NCBI RefSeq assembly: GCF_038900055.1
Contig: NZ_JBBMQM010000001.1
Coordinates: 1,178,001 to 1,242,000 of the forward strand
Length of the DNA: 64,000 nt
Source of the DNA: Henriciella sp. AS95
Lineage (GTDB): Bacteria > Pseudomonadota > Alphaproteobacteria > Caulobacterales > Hyphomonadaceae
Reading direction: 5' to 3'
How positions within the stretch are numbered: the first letter of the stretch is position 1; each line of letters begins with the position of its first letter. The translations under genes were made by a program, and so were the position numbers. The notes under the pieces are model-generated. The model had not been told where the DNA came from. It ran no database searches and saw nothing but the letters and a program-made list of their open reading frames with translations. Below, piece after piece: positions 61,090-64,000 of this stretch.

Positions 61090-61791
61090 ATGGACACCAG
61101 CAGCTTTATCGATTCTGCTTCGAGCAACTGGACGATTATCGTCACGGTTGGCTCAGCGATTTTCGCCATGATCGGGGCGATCGCGTCGCATCTTGAAACG
61201 CGGCGGCAGGAGAAAATCCGGGTCGAAACCCTGCGCATGAGTGTTGATGGCGCCAGCCTCGATTGGGGCGCGCAGGCGATCGATATTCTCGGCCGTATCG
61301 CCATGTTCGCCCGCACCCGGCGCGCACAGCCCAATGATCAGGGGTTCAATAATAACAAGGTCAATCTGATGATGAACCTCTCCTCTATTATTGAGAGAGG
61401 CCGGATGTACTTCCCCAATATCGATCCGAACGGGAAGGGCGCCGAGAAAGAAGGCGCTTATCGCGGTAATCGTCCGCCCATTCTCGATGCTCTGGTCTTT
61501 GCCTATTACGAGCTGGAGGCCATGACGCGCGAAGGTGGCCCGACCGGTGACAATTCGGCGAACTTTATCGAAGAATGCCGCCGACTGCTGGTTTCAGAGC
61601 TGCAGGCTCATACCGATCCGCGCCGCCGCGACATGATCCTCGGCCGCTATGACAAGCAACGCAAAGCCCATCGCGAAGATGCGATCCGCGGCTCGTCATC
61701 GCTCAAGAACCGACTGAAAGCCCGCCGCCCGCAGCTCGCCTTCGAGCGCGCGGACGAACCCGATGAAGACTATGAAAGAGCCGCTGAATGA
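61090..61791 (+). CDS. Unknown membrane-anchored protein inserted between ilvB and ilvN
   Basis: 233 residues: one N-terminal hydrophobic helix (about 14-36, NWTIIVTVGSAIFAMIGAIASHL), then a cytosolic helical part with SLDWGAQAIDILGRIAMFARTRRAQ, a FFPN-like MYFPNIDPNGKGAEKEGAYRGNRPPILDALVFAYYELEAM stretch and a charged C-terminus. Not a recognised family. The start is ATG 61090 or the adjacent GTG 61087. Its stop overlaps ilvN (ATGA), so ribosomes are coupled. Transcribed with the ilv operon, but its role is unknown. Confidence 0.75.
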   Translation: MDTSSFIDSASSNWTIIVTVGSAIFAMIGAIASHLETRRQEKIRVETLRMSVDGASLDWGAQAIDILGRIAMFARTRRAQPNDQGFNNNKVNLMMNLSSIIERGRMYFPNIDPNGKGAEKEGAYRGNRPPILDALVFAYYELEAMTREGGPTGDNSANFIEECRRLLVSELQAHTDPRRRDMILGRYDKQRKAHREDAIRGSSSLKNRLKARRPQLAFERADEPDEDYERAAE

Positions 61792-62339
61792 CGAAAGAGC
61801 CGATCCCCGCCAGCGCCTATGACATGGACCATGCCGAAGAGGTCGATGAGCGCCGCACGCTTGCTGTCCTGGTCGACAATGAGCCGGGCGTGCTGGGCCG
61901 TGTGGTCGGGCTGTTCTCTGCGCGGGGCTATAATATTGAAAGCCTGACGGTCGCTGAAGTCGATCGTTCGAAGCGCCGCTCGCGCATCACCATCGTGACG
62001 ACGGGCACAGCGCACATGCTGGAGCAGATAGAGGCGCAGCTCCTGCGGCTCGTGCCGGTGGCGGCTGTGATCGACATCACAAAGTCCAAGCGCGGCATCG
62101 AACGCGAACTGGCGCTCGTCAAGGTTGCCGGGTCCGGGGATCCACGTGTTGAGGCGCTGCGCATTGCCGAGATTTTCCGCGCGCGCGTCATCGATACGAC
62201 GAATGAAAGCTTCATCTTCGAGATCACCGGCGCCTCCGACAAGATCGACCAGTTCACCGAACTGATGGAACCGCTCGGCCTCGTCGAAGTGAGCCGCACC
62301 GGCGTGCTCAGCATCCGCCGCGGGAAGGATGCGGGATGA
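61788..62339 (+). CDS. ilvN: Acetolactate synthase small (regulatory) subunit
   Basis: 183 residues. The N-terminal ACT domain (RTLAVLVDNEPGVLGRVVGLFSARGYNIESLTVAEVD) binds valine for feedback control of the IlvB catalytic subunit; the second half (VAAVIDITKSKRGIERELALVKVAGSGDPRVEALRIAEIFRARVIDTTNESFIFEITG) is the C-terminal ACT-like domain of long IlvN/IlvH subunits. It overlaps both neighbours by 4 bp. Confidence 0.96.
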   Translation: MTKEPIPASAYDMDHAEEVDERRTLAVLVDNEPGVLGRVVGLFSARGYNIESLTVAEVDRSKRRSRITIVTTGTAHMLEQIEAQLLRLVPVAAVIDITKSKRGIERELALVKVAGSGDPRVEALRIAEIFRARVIDTTNESFIFEITGASDKIDQFTELMEPLGLVEVSRTGVLSIRRGKDAG

Positions 62340-62869
62340 GCAGCAGTAATCTTGATGCGACAGCGGCAATGCATTTCAGAGAAGCTGAATCGTCAGCTCT
62401 TCAAATTATGAGTGTCACGTATGCTTTGTTGCCTCGGGAATTCCGCGACGAGCTAGGATTGATCGTTGCGCCTCTCATTTATCGCTTCGCGTTTCACTTC
62501 CGGGCGCTCGCAGAGCGTATTAGACTTGATCTATCGGCTCACAAGCTGCCCCAGAAAAGCATCGTTATTATCAACGAGCATGTTGAAGTGGATGATAACA
62601 TCGGAAGGTCCCTAAACAGGATCATCCATTCGGACGCGATTGCGTACAATTGGGCGCCACCACACCAGCCTCAGTTTACATTCGATATCAACGGCTTCGT
62701 GATGTTGTCGTACATCAAGGCAAACACCGATCGATACAAAGACCAAAAGGTCGTGCCGCTGCGGGAAATCAGCAGAACATTCTTGGAGAGCCGCGAAAGT
62801 ATTAAACGAGGAAGTCCGCCTCGCCTTAAATCTGTGAAATGGGTCCATCCTGAACCAGTCAATCTATAG
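62336..62869 (+). CDS. Unknown protein inserted between ilvN and ilvC
   Basis: 177 residues, ATGA overlap with ilvN, stop 25 bp before ilvC. No recognised domain; features are an acidic EAESSALQIMSVTYALLPREFRDELGLIVAP helix, RFAFHFRALAERIRLD and IINEHVEVDDNIGRSLNRIIHSDAIAYNW. Base composition is visibly more A+T-rich than the flanking ilv genes, which suggests a recent arrival that kept the operon's reading coupling. Function unknown. Confidence 0.65.
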   Translation: MSSSNLDATAAMHFREAESSALQIMSVTYALLPREFRDELGLIVAPLIYRFAFHFRALAERIRLDLSAHKLPQKSIVIINEHVEVDDNIGRSLNRIIHSDAIAYNWAPPHQPQFTFDINGFVMLSYIKANTDRYKDQKVVPLREISRTFLESRESIKRGSPPRLKSVKWVHPEPVNL

Positions 62870-62888
62870 TTCAAATAAATCGGAGTAA

Positions 62889-63911
<1,023 letters not shown>

Positions 63912-63926
63912 GGTCACTCCGGGCCG

Positions 63927-64000
63927 ATGAGCGACAAGAGCGAAGCGGATCGCTCATCCGCAGGCGAAACGAAGGGCGGTGCGGCGAGGCAGCCGACCGC
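63927..64000 (+). CDS. Possible N-terminus of the next gene, cut off by window edge
   Basis: An ATG at 63927, 15 bp after ilvC, opens a frame to the window end: a polar, low-complexity start (MSDKSEADRSSAGETKGG). The ribosome-binding site is weak. It could be a real downstream gene with a flexible N-terminus; no function can be read from 24 residues. Confidence 0.35.
   Translation, partial: MSDKSEADRSSAGETKGGAARQPT

Overview
The window looks like a chromosomal segment of a G+C-rich alphaproteobacterium, most likely of the Hyphomonadaceae/Caulobacterales side. The supporting marks are a ChvI/ChvG two-component system beside a truncated nitrogen-type PTS, a circularly permuted two-piece tmRNA with an alphaproteobacterial tag, an SspB of the alpha type, ribosomal protein L21 with a lysine/alanine-rich C-terminal extension, a CycM-like membrane cytochrome c, DUF4169 and DUF2065 proteins, and the palindromic intergenic repeats common in this class. 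No phage, plasmid, insertion sequence or CRISPR array is visible. Most of the window is core housekeeping DNA broken by short accessory patches.

Layout. 0-5 kb: a cut-off Rossmann-fold gene, tRNA-Ser(CGA), then rplU-rpmA, a GNAT acetyltransferase, obgE and proB. 5-10 kb: a DASS/SLC13 transporter convergent with HPr, EIIA, ChvG, a cyclophilin and ChvI. 10-19 kb: accessory genes (acyltransferase, caspase/OmpA-like protein, MFS pump, PAS histidine kinase, XRE regulator, GyrI-like protein), a patch of repeats with a decayed gene copy, and a more A+T-rich gene for an HNH-like protein. 19-32 kb: uvrD/pcrA, lipoproteins, an old yellow enzyme, two very small minus-strand genes, two small regulator/membrane-protein modules, a SulP transporter and an SDR. 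32-39 kb: fumC, hemH, a RusA-like resolvase, a tandem pair of unknown paralogues between 25-nt direct repeats, a MAPEG protein, a thioesterase and sspB. 39.6-43 kb: ssrA (tmRNA) and two Tad-pilus-like von Willebrand proteins. 43-50 kb: thyA, aqpZ, folA, SDR and VUT proteins, an SMP-30 protein and Mrp. 50-56 kb: the membrane proteostasis cluster hflK-hflC-DUF2065-degP, a small HTH protein, an NlpC/P60 peptidase and cytochrome c. 56-64 kb: pheA, serB, miaA and the ilvB-x-ilvN-y-ilvC operon, preceded by a clear leader-peptide attenuator.

How the genes work together. Translation and its quality control recur (L21, L27, Obg, tRNA-Ser, MiaA, tmRNA, SspB, HflKC, DegP). The tmRNA encodes the tag ANDNFAEGELMAA, and the adaptor that hands such tagged proteins to ClpXP is encoded about 0.5 kb away on the same strand. 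thyA and folA form a dTMP/folate pair. The ilv operon is controlled by a 12-residue leader peptide carrying Val-Val-Val-Leu-Ile followed by an intrinsic terminator, and carries two unknown genes translationally coupled into it.

I do not see a complete, obviously new multi-gene system. The best candidates for undescribed biology are the HNH-like protein in its repeat-rich patch, the paralogue pair between direct repeats next to RusA, the two genes spliced into the ilv operon, and a 28-residue membrane microprotein.
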